Part shown: in pieces, positions 42,226 through 49,991 of the stretch
Layout: each line of letters starts with the position of its first letter
Numbering within the stretch: the stretch's first letter is position 1
Assembly: GCF_964033635.1 (NCBI RefSeq)
Contig: NZ_OZ035533.1
Coordinates: 5,737,001 to 5,801,000, forward strand
Length of the DNA: 64,000 nt
Reading direction: 5' to 3'
Source: Chitinophaga sp. MM2321
Lineage (GTDB): Bacteria > Bacteroidota > Bacteroidia > Chitinophagales > Chitinophagaceae
Program-made: the position numbers and the translations under genes
The notes under the pieces: model-generated
The model's input: only the letters and a program-made list of their open reading frames with translations
The model's database searches: none
What the model was told of the DNA's origin: nothing

Positions 42226-43494
42226 CTATCCCAGCATCTTCATTTTTACCATCTCAATGCGTGTATCTGTAACATTCAGGATATCAAACTCATAGTCATC
42301 GATAATGATCCGCTCCTTGATTTTTGGAATGGTTTCATGATGGTTGATGATGTAACCGGATAATGTTTCACTTTCATCTTCCGGAAAATCCAGCCCATAT
42401 TTTTCATTCAAATAATCAAGTTCCAATCTTCCGGAAAAAATATATTCTTTCTCTGCAATCTGCTTTTCTACAAACTCTTCTTCGTCATGTTCATCTTTAA
42501 TCTCTCCAAAAATTTCTTCCAGTACATCTTCTATTGTTACAATACCTGCTGTACCACCAAATTCATCTACTACCCAGGCAATACTTTTACGTTCTTTATT
42601 AAACTTACTGAGCAGGTCAATGGCGCTCATCGTTTCAGGAACAGCCAAAATAGGATGAATAATATGATTGATGTCCTGCGGGTTTTTAAACATATCCAGC
42701 TGATGAATATAGCCGAGGATGTTGTCTATAGAACCTTCGTAGATAATGATCTTCGAGAGTTTTGTTTCCATAAACTTATTCCCGGCATCCGTGATAGGGC
42801 TCTTAATATCCAGAGCTTCTATTTCTTTACGGGGAATAAGACATCCGCGGATCTTTACATGCGCCAGCGATAAAGCATTTTCAAACAGCTCTGTATTGAG
42901 TTCCTGGTTTTCACCATAATGTTGTTGCGATTGCCGGATGAAATTTTCCACATCCACGCGCGTAAAAGATTCGCGCGTTTCCAGGATCCTTACATTAAAA
43001 AGATATTTGAGCATCCACTCGGATATTGATACGAGTACATTCCCGATAATATACAGTGGCTTTGCTACAAATGAAATGGGTAATGCGAAGAAACTCAGTA
43101 ATGCTTCCGGCCGGGATCTGAAAATAGCCCTCGGCACAAAAAAGCCCAGGAACAATACTACCAGCGTAGCCAGTAATACTTCTATCAGGATAACAAATGG
43201 CTGCATCTGGGCGCCGCTCGTATTGGCTGCACTGGCCTCCCAGATAGGCTGGAAAAACCCGGCCACCAGAATGCTGTAGATGACCAACGTAATCGTAAAG
43301 CCCACCAGGCTGGTAGCCAGAAAGCGGCTGGGGTTTTCATTGAAACCGGCTAATATTCTGCCGGTTGATCGCCCCTGTTTCCTTTTAAGCTCAATGCTAA
43401 GTTTGTTAACATTGGCAAATGCTGCTTCAATGCCGACAAAGAAGCCCGCGAGCAATACCAGGAAAACTAAAATGCTAATTGTGTATCCGTCCAT
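42226..43494 (-). CDS. CNNM/CorC/TlyC-type transporter-associated membrane protein
   Basis: Membrane protein of 422 residues with the HlyC/CorC plan: a DUF21 domain with four helices (about residues 5-25, 60-85, 100-120, 135-155), a CBS pair (about 205-330, including CLIPRKEIEALDIKSPITDA and SIAWVVDEFGGTAGIVTIED, the classical DEFG motif), and a C-terminal CorC_HlyC domain ending EMVKMKMLG. The family is tied to magnesium/cobalt efflux; related proteins in Bacteroidota include GldE, so a gliding role cannot be ruled out. It follows gmk by 42 nt. Confidence 0.88.
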   Translation of the reverse strand: MDGYTISILVFLVLLAGFFVGIEAAFANVNKLSIELKRKQGRSTGRILAGFNENPSRFLATSLVGFTITLVIYSILVAGFFQPIWEASAANTSGAQMQPFVILIEVLLATLVVLFLGFFVPRAIFRSRPEALLSFFALPISFVAKPLYIIGNVLVSISEWMLKYLFNVRILETRESFTRVDVENFIRQSQQHYGENQELNTELFENALSLAHVKIRGCLIPRKEIEALDIKSPITDAGNKFMETKLSKIIIYEGSIDNILGYIHQLDMFKNPQDINHIIHPILAVPETMSAIDLLSKFNKERKSIAWVVDEFGGTAGIVTIEDVLEEIFGEIKDEHDEEEFVEKQIAEKEYIFSGRLELDYLNEKYGLDFPEDESETLSGYIINHHETIPKIKERIIIDDYEFDILNVTDTRIEMVKMKMLG

Positions 43495-43536
43495 CCTAAC
43501 AAAAATAGTGAATTAGGAAAAACAACCATCATCCGG

Positions 43537-44106
43537 TTATTTTATATTTAAGAAATCCTGTATCAGGCGCTTCACTTCTTCATAAGCCCGCTCCAGGTCG
43601 TCATTTATTACAATCTTGTCAAATTCATGCGAAAAAGAAAGTTCATAGCGTGCTTTTGCCAGCCGTTCTTCCAGGGAATCCTTTGTTTCGGTACCACGCT
43701 CACTCAGTCTTACGCGCAAAGCATCCAGGGAAGGGGGCTCAATAAAAACAGTCAGGGCATTATCATGGTATTTCTCTTTAATGGCTAAAGCCCCTTTCAC
43801 ATCAATATCTACCATTGGAATTTGCCCGTCGTGCCAAATACGCTCCAGCTCGCTTTTCAGTGTACCATAGTATTTACCGGCATATACCATCTCATATTCT
43901 GCAAAAGCATGTATTTCTATCTTATGATGAAAATCATCAGCAGTCAGGAAGTAATAGTCTTTCCCATCCACTTCTCCTTCGCGCGGAGCGCGGGTAGCCG
44001 CAGAAACAGAAAAAGACAGGACTGGCATACTGGCCAGTAATTTCCTTACGATAGTGGTTTTGCCAGCTCCTGAAGGGGCGGTAAGAATGATGATCTTTTT
44101 TTCCAT
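43537..44106 (-). CDS. gmk: Guanylate kinase
   Basis: Phosphorylates GMP to GDP; 189 residues. Motifs: IILTAPSGAGKTTIVRKLLA (Walker A), SFSVSAATRAPREGEVDGKDYYFLT (GMP-binding, here split in two segments), EYEMVYAGKYYGT, DIDVKGALAIKEKY, and FIEPPSLDALRVRLSERGTE followed by SLEERLAKARYELSF. Length is normal. It lies 102 nt after murA, with a hairpin terminator between, and 42 nt before the CorC-like gene. Confidence 0.96.
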   Translation of the reverse strand: MEKKIIILTAPSGAGKTTIVRKLLASMPVLSFSVSAATRAPREGEVDGKDYYFLTADDFHHKIEIHAFAEYEMVYAGKYYGTLKSELERIWHDGQIPMVDIDVKGALAIKEKYHDNALTVFIEPPSLDALRVRLSERGTETKDSLEERLAKARYELSFSHEFDKIVINDDLERAYEEVKRLIQDFLNIK

Positions 44107-44144
44107 TAGTCAATAAAAGTCGAAAATAGCGATTCCCTCAAATG

Positions 44145-44188
44145 CAAAACCCAAAAACCAGCAAAATGTTCCTGGAATTTGGGTTTTG
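44145..44188 (-). terminator. Hairpin after murA
   Basis: CAAAACCCAAA (44145-44155) and TTTGGGTTTTG (44178-44188) form an 11-bp stem between the murA stop and gmk. It may partly terminate the DUF4290-murA transcript. Confidence 0.55.
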
Positions 44189-44208
44189 ATGAGGTATTAA
44201 CAGTTTGT

Positions 44209-45519
44209 TTATACTCTCTTTATGTCGGCGCCCAGGTTTCTTAACCTTTCGTCAATGTACTGGTAACCACGATCTATCTGGTCTATATTCTGTATGGTGC
44301 TCTTGCCTTCTGCACTGAGGGCGGCAATAAGCAGGGAAACACCTGCACGGATATCCGGCGATGACATGGTAATGCCCCGCAGGGAATGTTGCCGGCCCAA
44401 TCCTATCACGACTGCGCGGTGCGGATCGCATAAAACAATCTGTGCACCCATATCTATGAGTTTATCTACAAAGAACAGGCGGCTCTCAAACATCTTCTGA
44501 TGCACCATCACGCTGCCTTTTGCCTGCGTGGCCACTACCAGCACAATGCTCAGCAGATCCGGTGTAAAACCCGGCCACGGATGATCAGAAATAGTGAGGA
44601 TGGAACCGTCCAGGAACGTCTGTATTTCATAAGATTCCTGCGAAGGAATGTAGATATCATTGCCCCTGATCTCCAGCTGGATCCCCAGCTGACGGAATTT
44701 TTCAGGAATGATTCCCAGGCTGTCGACACCCGCATTTTTAATGGTGATCTCGCTTTGCGTCATCGCAGCAAGGCCTATAAAAGAGCCGATCTCAATCATA
44801 TCCGGGAGCATGGTATGCTCACAGCCTTTCAGGTTGGGTACCCCTTCAATGGTGAGTAAGTTGGAACCTACGCCACTGATGTTTGCGCCCATACTGTTCA
44901 GCATTTTACAAAGCTGTTGCAGATAAGGCTCACAGGCTGCATTATAAATAGTAGTGGTGCCTTCAGCCAGCACAGCCGCCATCACGATGTTGGCCGTACC
45001 GGTAACACTGGGTTCATCCAGCAGCATATAAGTGCCTTTCAGGCCACCCTCGGCTTCCAGGCGGAAATAATTATCGTCTGAGTCGTAAACAAACCTGGCG
45101 CCCAGCTTTTCGAAACCGATGATATGGGTATCCAACCTGCGGCGGCCAATTTTATCGCCACCCGGTTTGGGGATAAAAGCCCTGCCAAAGCGTGAAAGCA
45201 ACGGGCCTGCAATCATAACAGATCCCCGTAACCTGCCGGATTTCTTTTTAAATTCAGGACTCTGCAAATAATCCAGGTCAATGTTATCGGCCTGGAATTC
45301 ACATACGTCCCGACTAATGCGGTGTATTTTAACGCCTGCATCTCCCAGCAGTTCAATCAGCAGGTTTACATCTACGATATCCGGAATATTATGGACAGTG
45401 ACCTTTTCAGGGGTCAGCATCACTGCACTGATGATTTGTAAAGCTTCATTTTTGGCTCCCTGGGGTATAATTTCCCCCTTTAAGCGGTTGCCGCCTCTTA
45501 CTTCAAAAGCACTACTCAC
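44209..45519 (-). CDS. murA: UDP-N-acetylglucosamine 1-carboxyvinyltransferase
   Basis: First committed step of peptidoglycan synthesis, transferring enolpyruvate from PEP to UDP-GlcNAc; 436 residues. Motifs: FEVRGGNRLKGEIIPQGAKNEA with the KN active-site pair (shown here as one run of the N-terminus), RLRGSVMIAGPLLSRFGRAF, PKPGGDKIGRRRLDTHI, and TSPDIRAG-type MSSPDIRAGVSLLIAALSAE near the end. The usual Cys115 loop reads GRAFIPKPGGDKIGRR, with Asp in place of Cys, a variant linked to fosfomycin resistance. The start is a GTG whose last bases overlap the DUF4290 stop (GTGA), indicating translational coupling. Confidence 0.94.
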   Translation of the reverse strand: MSSAFEVRGGNRLKGEIIPQGAKNEALQIISAVMLTPEKVTVHNIPDIVDVNLLIELLGDAGVKIHRISRDVCEFQADNIDLDYLQSPEFKKKSGRLRGSVMIAGPLLSRFGRAFIPKPGGDKIGRRRLDTHIIGFEKLGARFVYDSDDNYFRLEAEGGLKGTYMLLDEPSVTGTANIVMAAVLAEGTTTIYNAACEPYLQQLCKMLNSMGANISGVGSNLLTIEGVPNLKGCEHTMLPDMIEIGSFIGLAAMTQSEITIKNAGVDSLGIIPEKFRQLGIQLEIRGNDIYIPSQESYEIQTFLDGSILTISDHPWPGFTPDLLSIVLVVATQAKGSVMVHQKMFESRLFFVDKLIDMGAQIVLCDPHRAVVIGLGRQHSLRGITMSSPDIRAGVSLLIAALSAEGKSTIQNIDQIDRGYQYIDERLRNLGADIKRV

Positions 45520-46232
45520 TTGTTCCTGTTTTTGTTGTATTTGTTGTTACTGTGCTTGTTACTGCTGTTGTTATTGTTCTTTCCGCCGCCGCTGTTGCTG
45601 CTTTTGAATTTATTATTCTGCTGGAAGTTCTTACGCTTGCTGGAGCGGAAGTGTTCTCCTGTGGTGTTTCCGCTAACGCTGAAACCCGGTACGTGTGCAG
45701 TGTGAGAAGTATGGCCCGGATGGTAATCCAGTTCATTGCCGGTAATAGCCAGTAACTCTGCTTTGATAGCATCGTCATGTACACTTTCCTTATGCCAGTT
45801 GGTATAAGCAAGCTTCATATAGTTACCGATGCACTGGGTAAATCCTTCTTTCTTTTCAGGATTCTCTTCATGCAGGGCTTTGTCTATTACCATTTCCAGG
45901 TTTTTACCAAAGTGGCGGTTCCTGGGATATTTTTTAGGGTAAGGCAATCTGTCGGGCTTCGCTCTCAGTTCTTCCTCAGTGGGTATCGGATAAGGAGATT
46001 CTACTTTCAGGCTGAAGCTGGATATATTAAAAATATGATCCCAAAGTTTGTGTCTGAAGTCTTCCACATTCCTTAAATGCGGATTCAGCGTACCCATCAG
46101 CTCTATCACAGCCATTGCGTTACGCTGGCGCTCTTCATCGTCCTCTATGGTAACCAGGAATTCCACCATTTTCTGGATATTCCGGCCGTACTCCTTCATT
46201 ATAAGGTGATTACGCGTGGTATTGTATTCCAT
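45516..46232 (-). CDS. DUF4290 domain-containing protein
   Basis: Bacteroidota-specific family of unknown function, 238 residues. The conserved part is MEYNTTRNHLIMKEYGRNIQ, then MVEFLVTIEDDEERQRNAMA, MGTLNPHLRNVEDFRHKLWD and YPIPTEEELRAKPDRLPYPK. The last 70 residues are low-complexity, rich in Asn, Lys and Ser with some Gly, and probably disordered. It overlaps murA by 4 nt, so its product and peptidoglycan synthesis may be linked. A TATGTTTG element lies 75 nt upstream. Confidence 0.87.
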   Translation of the reverse strand: MEYNTTRNHLIMKEYGRNIQKMVEFLVTIEDDEERQRNAMAVIELMGTLNPHLRNVEDFRHKLWDHIFNISSFSLKVESPYPIPTEEELRAKPDRLPYPKKYPRNRHFGKNLEMVIDKALHEENPEKKEGFTQCIGNYMKLAYTNWHKESVHDDAIKAELLAITGNELDYHPGHTSHTAHVPGFSVSGNTTGEHFRSSKRKNFQQNNKFKSSNSGGGKNNNNSSNKHSNNKYNKNRNK

Positions 46233-46306
46233 TGTAAGTATTTAAAAAGATATTATATGATGCAGGAACATCTTAAAGTGAAGATAGTTAAGTGACAACA
46301 TCTATG

Positions 46307-46314
46307 CAAACATA
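46307..46314 (-). promoter_or_regulatory. -7 element of DUF4290-murA
   Basis: Leftward TATGTTTG fits TAnnTTTG, 75 nt before the DUF4290 ATG. No TTTG is seen at -33. Confidence 0.5.
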
Positions 46315-46337
46315 ACGAAAAAATACGAGGAACATTT

Positions 46338-46595
46338 CACTGCACTGTATTGTTTATAAGACCAAAACCAGTTGCTTTTTTTGAAAAACCCGGATAACCA
46401 TTATTAACCAAACATCCGGGCCAGCAGGAGATGCAGGTGTTAACAGGCCGGCATCCCTTAGGCCGGTTAGGCAAGCCGGAAGAAGTAGCGGAACTGTTAT
46501 TATGGTTAAGTTCTTCTTCATCTTCTTTCGTAACCGGTGGTATCACCTGGTTTAACGGGCATACCTGGCCTGATGATTTGGATTTTGTTATTTAG
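46338..46595 (+). pseudogene. Remnant of a short-chain dehydrogenase (C-terminal part)
   Basis: In the gap between two divergent genes, one plus-strand frame reads IRPKPVAFFEKPG, a TAA stop (46395-46397), then PLLTKHPGQQEMQVLTGRHP, LGRLGKPEEVAELLLWLSS and SFVTGGITWFNG. GRLGKPEEVA and the SFVTGG turn are the classical C-terminal SDR signature, and PKPVA...PLL matches the preceding P-G-P-V-x-T-P-L-L region. The N-terminal two thirds, with the Rossmann and YxxxK motifs, are gone. The frame finally stops at a TAG inside an ATTTAG repeat. An ATG at 46431 could still give a 54-residue peptide, but function is doubtful. Confidence 0.75.
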
Positions 46596-46692
46596 TTATT
46601 TAGTTATTTAGAGATTTAGTTATTTTGGCTCTCCGTTAGCATATGCTGAACAGCTAAATAACCAAATCTCTAAATAACTAAATGACTAAATC
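46580..46692. repeat. Imperfect inverted repeat of ATTTAGT units
   Basis: Arms made of tandem ATTTAGTT/ATTTAGAG units (46580-46625) and AACTAAAT units (46652-46692) are inverted copies with several differences. It is related to the element at 12162-12265. The left arm gives the stop of the SDR remnant; the right arm contains the ATG and first codons of the hydrolase gene. Confidence 0.85.
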
Positions 46693-47398
46693 CAATAAGA
46701 TTCCCATACTCCTTTTACATGGTTCCCTGGGCGCCGGTACCCAGTTTAGTGCACTTGTAGCCCAGCTGGAAGCGCATTACGACGTTCACCTGCTGAATTT
46801 CAGTGGCCATGGGGAGATGCCGTTTTCTGATAACGGGTTCAATATCCAGGTGTTTGCAGCCGAAGTACTGGAATACCTGGAAAACAGGCAACTGGACTTC
46901 ATCCACATTTTTGGTTACAGTATGGGCGGCTATGTGGCCATGTACCTGGCCCGGCATTATCCGGAAAAGATTGGTAAGGTAATGACGCTGGGCACCAAAT
47001 ACAACTGGAATGAGGCGACCGCCGGCAAAGAGGTAAAACGCCTCAACCCCGAGCTGATCGAAGAAAAAGTACCCGCTTTTGCCAGGCTGTTGCAGGACCG
47101 CCACGCCGCTAACGACTGGAAGGAAGTGGTGATCCGCACTGCGCAGCTGATTGAAGATCTGGGACATCAATCCCTGTTAAAGCACCAGGATTACGCACAA
47201 ATACCCTCCCCCTGCATGCTCATGATGGGCGATAGAGATAATATGGTGTCTTTCCAGGAAACAATTGAAGTGTATAATGCCTTGCCGGAAGCGCAGCTGA
47301 CGGTTCTGCCGGATACAGCGCACCCTCTCGAAAAAGCCGATGTGCCGTTATTGGCCTATTATATAAAGAGGTTTACCACACAGAAAATGGAGTCATAG
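46682..47398 (+). CDS. Alpha/beta hydrolase
   Basis: Alpha/beta-hydrolase fold protein of 238 residues. The oxyanion strand is ILLLHGSLGAGTQF, the nucleophile elbow GYSMGGY, the acid in LMMGDRDNMVSF and the His in LPDTAHPLEKAD. Its ATG and first codons (MTKSNK) lie in the right arm of the ATTTAGT repeat, so the element now provides its translation start, and possibly its promoter region. It ends one nucleotide before the convergent tryptophan 2,3-dioxygenase stop. Substrate unknown. Confidence 0.87.
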   Translation: MTKSNKIPILLLHGSLGAGTQFSALVAQLEAHYDVHLLNFSGHGEMPFSDNGFNIQVFAAEVLEYLENRQLDFIHIFGYSMGGYVAMYLARHYPEKIGKVMTLGTKYNWNEATAGKEVKRLNPELIEEKVPAFARLLQDRHAANDWKEVVIRTAQLIEDLGHQSLLKHQDYAQIPSPCMLMMGDRDNMVSFQETIEVYNALPEAQLTVLPDTAHPLEKADVPLLAYYIKRFTTQKMES

Positions 47399-47399
47399 G

Positions 47400-48329
47400 C
47401 TATTCGCCCATCGCCAGCTTTCCCCAGTTTTCTATTTCCGCTTCGGTCCATAATTCCGGGAAAAATATGATGCGTTTGTTTTTAGGAGGAAGAAACTGTT
47501 GCCAGTTGGTGCCGCCGGTGGCAGCAATATCTTCCGGCCGTTTGTGCAGGTATCTCACAGCAGATTTATAATGCATCAGCGGCCATCGCACGTTAATATT
47601 AAGATCGTATTCCTTTAGTAAAGCCAGTACTTCCGGTTGTTCTTCTGCAGGTAATTTTTTATAGCATAGCTGCATATTGCAGGTTTCATAGCGGGTAGCC
47701 AGTTGCAGGAAAGGCCCCATATATTTGAGCTCAAATTGTTGCAGCGTAAGGGTTTTCTTGCCGGTAGCCAGTTCTGTGGCGCCGCTGCGCCAATAAACAG
47801 TGTCCAGTATTTCTTTCAGGCTTTTGCCTTCCAGTGCCGGGCGCTGGGGTTCGTACACCAGGTTGTTCAACCGGGTGGAGCAGATTTCAATCATGCGGAA
47901 CTGACCGCTCTGGAAGCCGCTGGCAGGTAACAGTGCCATACGAAATTGCAGAAACTGCTCCTTATCCATCCCATCTACCATTATTTCAAATGAATGGATG
48001 AGGTTGCGGAAATAACTGTTAATTCTTTTCAGCTGGGTTTTAAAAATATCAGCCGTCAGTACAGGCGCATGGCAGATCTGTTCAATCGCCTGGAGCGTCA
48101 GTTTAAAATACAATTCCGTTATCTGGTGATAGATGATGAAGATGTTCTCATCCGGAATCGGGGTGCGTGGATGTTGCAGGTTCAGCAATACATCCAGTTG
48201 GATATAATCCCAATAGGTAAGGTAGTCCGCATACAGCAACCCGTCCAGGTAAGATGACAGGTTTTGTCCCATGGCGGCATACTTTTCCTCCAGCCGCGTT
48301 ATTTTTTCGGCAATTTCTGGTGTAACCAT
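47400..48329 (-). CDS. Tryptophan 2,3-dioxygenase
   Basis: Heme enzyme that opens the indole ring of tryptophan at the start of the kynurenine route, 309 residues. I use the ATG at 48329 (MVTPEIAEKITRLEEK); 12 residues upstream are in frame but not family-like. Motifs: YADYLTYWDYIQLDVLLNLQ, DENIFIIYHQITELYFK with His68 as the likely active-site base, FRMALLPASGFQSGQFRMIE, and HYKSAVRYLHKRPEDIAATG followed by TNWQQFLPP, which includes the heme-ligand region. Kynureninase and other pathway genes are not nearby. It lies 65 nt after an Lrp-type regulator on the same strand. Confidence 0.9.
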   Translation of the reverse strand: MVTPEIAEKITRLEEKYAAMGQNLSSYLDGLLYADYLTYWDYIQLDVLLNLQHPRTPIPDENIFIIYHQITELYFKLTLQAIEQICHAPVLTADIFKTQLKRINSYFRNLIHSFEIMVDGMDKEQFLQFRMALLPASGFQSGQFRMIEICSTRLNNLVYEPQRPALEGKSLKEILDTVYWRSGATELATGKKTLTLQQFELKYMGPFLQLATRYETCNMQLCYKKLPAEEQPEVLALLKEYDLNINVRWPLMHYKSAVRYLHKRPEDIAATGGTNWQQFLPPKNKRIIFFPELWTEAEIENWGKLAMGE

Positions 48330-48394
48330 GGTGAAAATTAATAATTCTGAATGAAACAGCAGCAATGGGGAGTGCTTCCATTCAAAATTATCAA

Positions 48395-48862
48395 TTACTC
48401 CACCACATTGATAGTGCGGTAAAAGCTTTCTTCGAGAGAGATCAGGGTTTCAGTTCTTTCAATACCTTTGATTTTCTGTAGTTCATCGTGGAGGATACGG
48501 CGTAGCTGGGTAATATCTTTACAAATAATCTCTGCAAACATACTATAACTGCCGGTGGTATAATTTAACCGTACCATTTCGGGGATTTTTCGCAATTCTT
48601 TGGCAACAGTATCATACATGGAGCTTTTTTCCAGATAAATACCGATAAAGGCAATTACATCATAACCGATCATTTTCAGATCTACATGTAATTTTGTACC
48701 TTTAACTATACCCAGTTCTTGCAATTTCTTCATTCTTACGTGAATGGTTCCCCCGGATACGAACAATTTCTTCCCTAAATCGGCGTAAGAAATCTCAGCA
48801 TTGTTCATCATTTCGCTGATTATCTGTAAATCGAGTTTGTCAATATTCAAATTGTGGCTCAT
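48395..48862 (-). CDS. Lrp/AsnC family transcriptional regulator
   Basis: Winged helix regulator of 155 residues with a C-terminal RAM/ACT-type ligand domain. The N-terminus reads LDKLDLQIISEMMNNAEISY, then ADLGKKLFVSGGTIHVRMKK (recognition helix) and LQELGIVKGTKLHVDLKMIG. The effector domain has FIGIYLEKSSMYDTVAKELR, VRLNYTTGSYSMFAEIICKD and GIERTETLISLEES. It precedes the tryptophan 2,3-dioxygenase gene, and a tryptophan- or other amino acid-responsive control is plausible but not shown. It diverges from the promoter of the tRNA-like RNA. Confidence 0.93.
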   Translation of the reverse strand: MSHNLNIDKLDLQIISEMMNNAEISYADLGKKLFVSGGTIHVRMKKLQELGIVKGTKLHVDLKMIGYDVIAFIGIYLEKSSMYDTVAKELRKIPEMVRLNYTTGSYSMFAEIICKDITQLRRILHDELQKIKGIERTETLISLEESFYRTINVVE

Positions 48863-48945
48863 TTTTACAATTTGTTTTTGAATGTTTTAAAGTTATATGC
48901 AAATATTTAAAAAATATCGAAAATTCAAAAATTTTTCTTAAAAAA

Positions 48946-48977
48946 TTTGCAAGAAATCCCCCTTCTGTTTAGATTTG
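48946..48977 (+). promoter_or_regulatory. Complete -33/-7 promoter of the tRNA-like RNA
   Basis: TTTG (48946-48949), a 20-nt spacer and TAGATTTG (48970-48977) give one of the two best matches in the window to the Bacteroidota promoter (TTTG-N19-21-TAnnTTTG). Transcription should start near 48984, at the foot of a 9-bp hairpin TATCATTAC/GTAATGATA (48983-49028). There is no coding sequence before trmB at 49284. Confidence 0.8.
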
Positions 48978-49037
48978 CATCATATCATTACAGAAACAGC
49001 AAAAGAAAAGCAATCGCTGGTAATGATAATATAAAAT

Positions 49038-49183
49038 TGTGGGATGATGAAACTGGCAGACATGCCCCCTTGTCTCGGGGGTGGAGATCACAGGATAAAC
49101 GTAGTATAATTGGGTTGACCACTAATCTTACTTGTGCTATAGCTAACTGCTCCGTGGAGGTTCGACTCCTCCTCCTACAGCCA
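49038..49183 (+). ncRNA. tRNA-like RNA with a giant variable region
   Basis: The ends fold like a tRNA. The acceptor stem is TGTGGGA (49038-49044) with TCCTACA (49173-49179), followed by G and an encoded CCA (49181-49183). The D arm ATG-AAACTGGCAGA-CAT is the form typical of Leu-type tRNAs. An anticodon arm CCCCC-TTGTCTC-GGGGG (49065-49081) and a T arm GGAGG-TTCGACT-CCTCC (49156-49172) with perfect T-loop residues complete it. Between anticodon and T arms lie 74 nt that fold by TGGAG/CTCCG at the base, CACAGG/CTTGTG above, and a small inner hairpin. The total of 146 nt is about 60 nt longer than any ordinary tRNA. The anticodon position would read GTC but has a pyrimidine at 37. It is probably not a normal decoding tRNA. 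Confidence 0.7.
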
Positions 49184-49189
49184 AATTGG

Positions 49190-49228
49190 TTTAAAGGCTC
49201 ATAAGTCAATGACTTATGGGCTTTTTTA
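49190..49228 (+). terminator. Intrinsic terminator of the tRNA-like RNA
   Basis: AAAGGCTCATAAG and CTTATGGGCTTTT (about 49193-49223) pair over 13 bp including two G-U pairs, with a 7-nt loop and a T tail. It directly follows the CCA end, so the RNA is a free-standing unit. Confidence 0.85.
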
Positions 49229-49270
49229 TTTTATATAGGTCCCCAAAACCTATAATTCTATCTTTCTGGC

Positions 49271-49278
49271 TATTTTTG
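49271..49278 (+). promoter_or_regulatory. -7 element abutting the trmB start codon
   Basis: TATTTTTG, then CCGAA, then the trmB ATG at 49284. As at 26703 and 13880 this predicts a transcript that begins at or almost at the start codon. No TTTG at -33. Confidence 0.55.
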
Positions 49279-49283
49279 CCGAA

Positions 49284-49991
49284 ATGGGACAAAAAAAATT
49301 AGAACGGTTTGCTGAAATCGAAACTTTCCCCAACGTATTAATATATCCGGAAGGAATGCAGGGGAAATGGCATGAATTCTTTAAAAACAACCACCCGGTT
49401 ACACTGGAACTGGCCTGTGGTAAAGGAGATTACACCCTTGGACTGGCCCGCTTATCCAAAGATCAGAACTTTATAGGGGTGGATCTGAAAGGTAACCGCA
49501 TCTGGAGAGGCGCCAAAACTGCGCTGGAAGAATCATTATCCAACGTGGGTTTCCTGCGTACACAAATAGATAAACTGAATAATTATTTTGCGCCGGGAGA
49601 GATCAAAGATATCTGGATCACCTTCCCCGACCCCTTCCTGCGTAACTCAAAATCTAAAAAAAGATTGACGCACCCCAAATTCCTGCAGCTTTTTCAACCA
49701 CTGCTGGCACCCGGGGCTACCATTAACCTGAAAACAGATTCACCGCAGTTATATACTTTTACACAGGAAGTGATCAGCGCCGCCGGTTGTACGCTCATAG
49801 AAGATATTCCTGACGTATATGCGTTACCGGAAGTGCCGCCACTGCTCAAAATACAGACCTATTATGAAGGAATGCACCTGGCTGATGGCAGAACAATCCG
49901 CTTCCTGAAATTCCAGCTGCCCGCCACCCCGTTGGATTGGCGCAGTATAAAACTCCCTTCTGATGAAGCAACCGCTGGTGGAGAAGATTGA
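49284..49991 (+). CDS. trmB: tRNA (guanine-N7-)-methyltransferase
   Basis: SAM-dependent enzyme that makes m7G46 in the variable loop of tRNAs; 235 residues. Motifs: TLELACGKGDYTLGLARL (SAM-binding, ELACGKG), FIGVDLKGNRIWRGAKTALE, IKDIWITFPDPFLRNSKSKK (the PDPW-type catalytic Asp segment), RLTHPKFLQLFQPLLAPGAT and INLKTDSPQLY. Length is usual. It is preceded by a tRNA-like RNA whose variable region is huge, a suggestive neighbour for an enzyme acting on variable loops, though this may be chance. It overlaps a DUF5522-type gene by 29 nt at its 3' end. Confidence 0.95.
   Translation: MGQKKLERFAEIETFPNVLIYPEGMQGKWHEFFKNNHPVTLELACGKGDYTLGLARLSKDQNFIGVDLKGNRIWRGAKTALEESLSNVGFLRTQIDKLNNYFAPGEIKDIWITFPDPFLRNSKSKKRLTHPKFLQLFQPLLAPGATINLKTDSPQLYTFTQEVISAAGCTLIEDIPDVYALPEVPPLLKIQTYYEGMHLADGRTIRFLKFQLPATPLDWRSIKLPSDEATAGGED

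Noticed and set aside
49065..49081. Reading the tRNA-like RNA as tRNA-Asp (anticodon GTC)
   Set aside because: The acceptor and D arm do not match tRNA-Asp, position 37 is a pyrimidine, and the variable region is far too long. The anticodon reading is not trusted.
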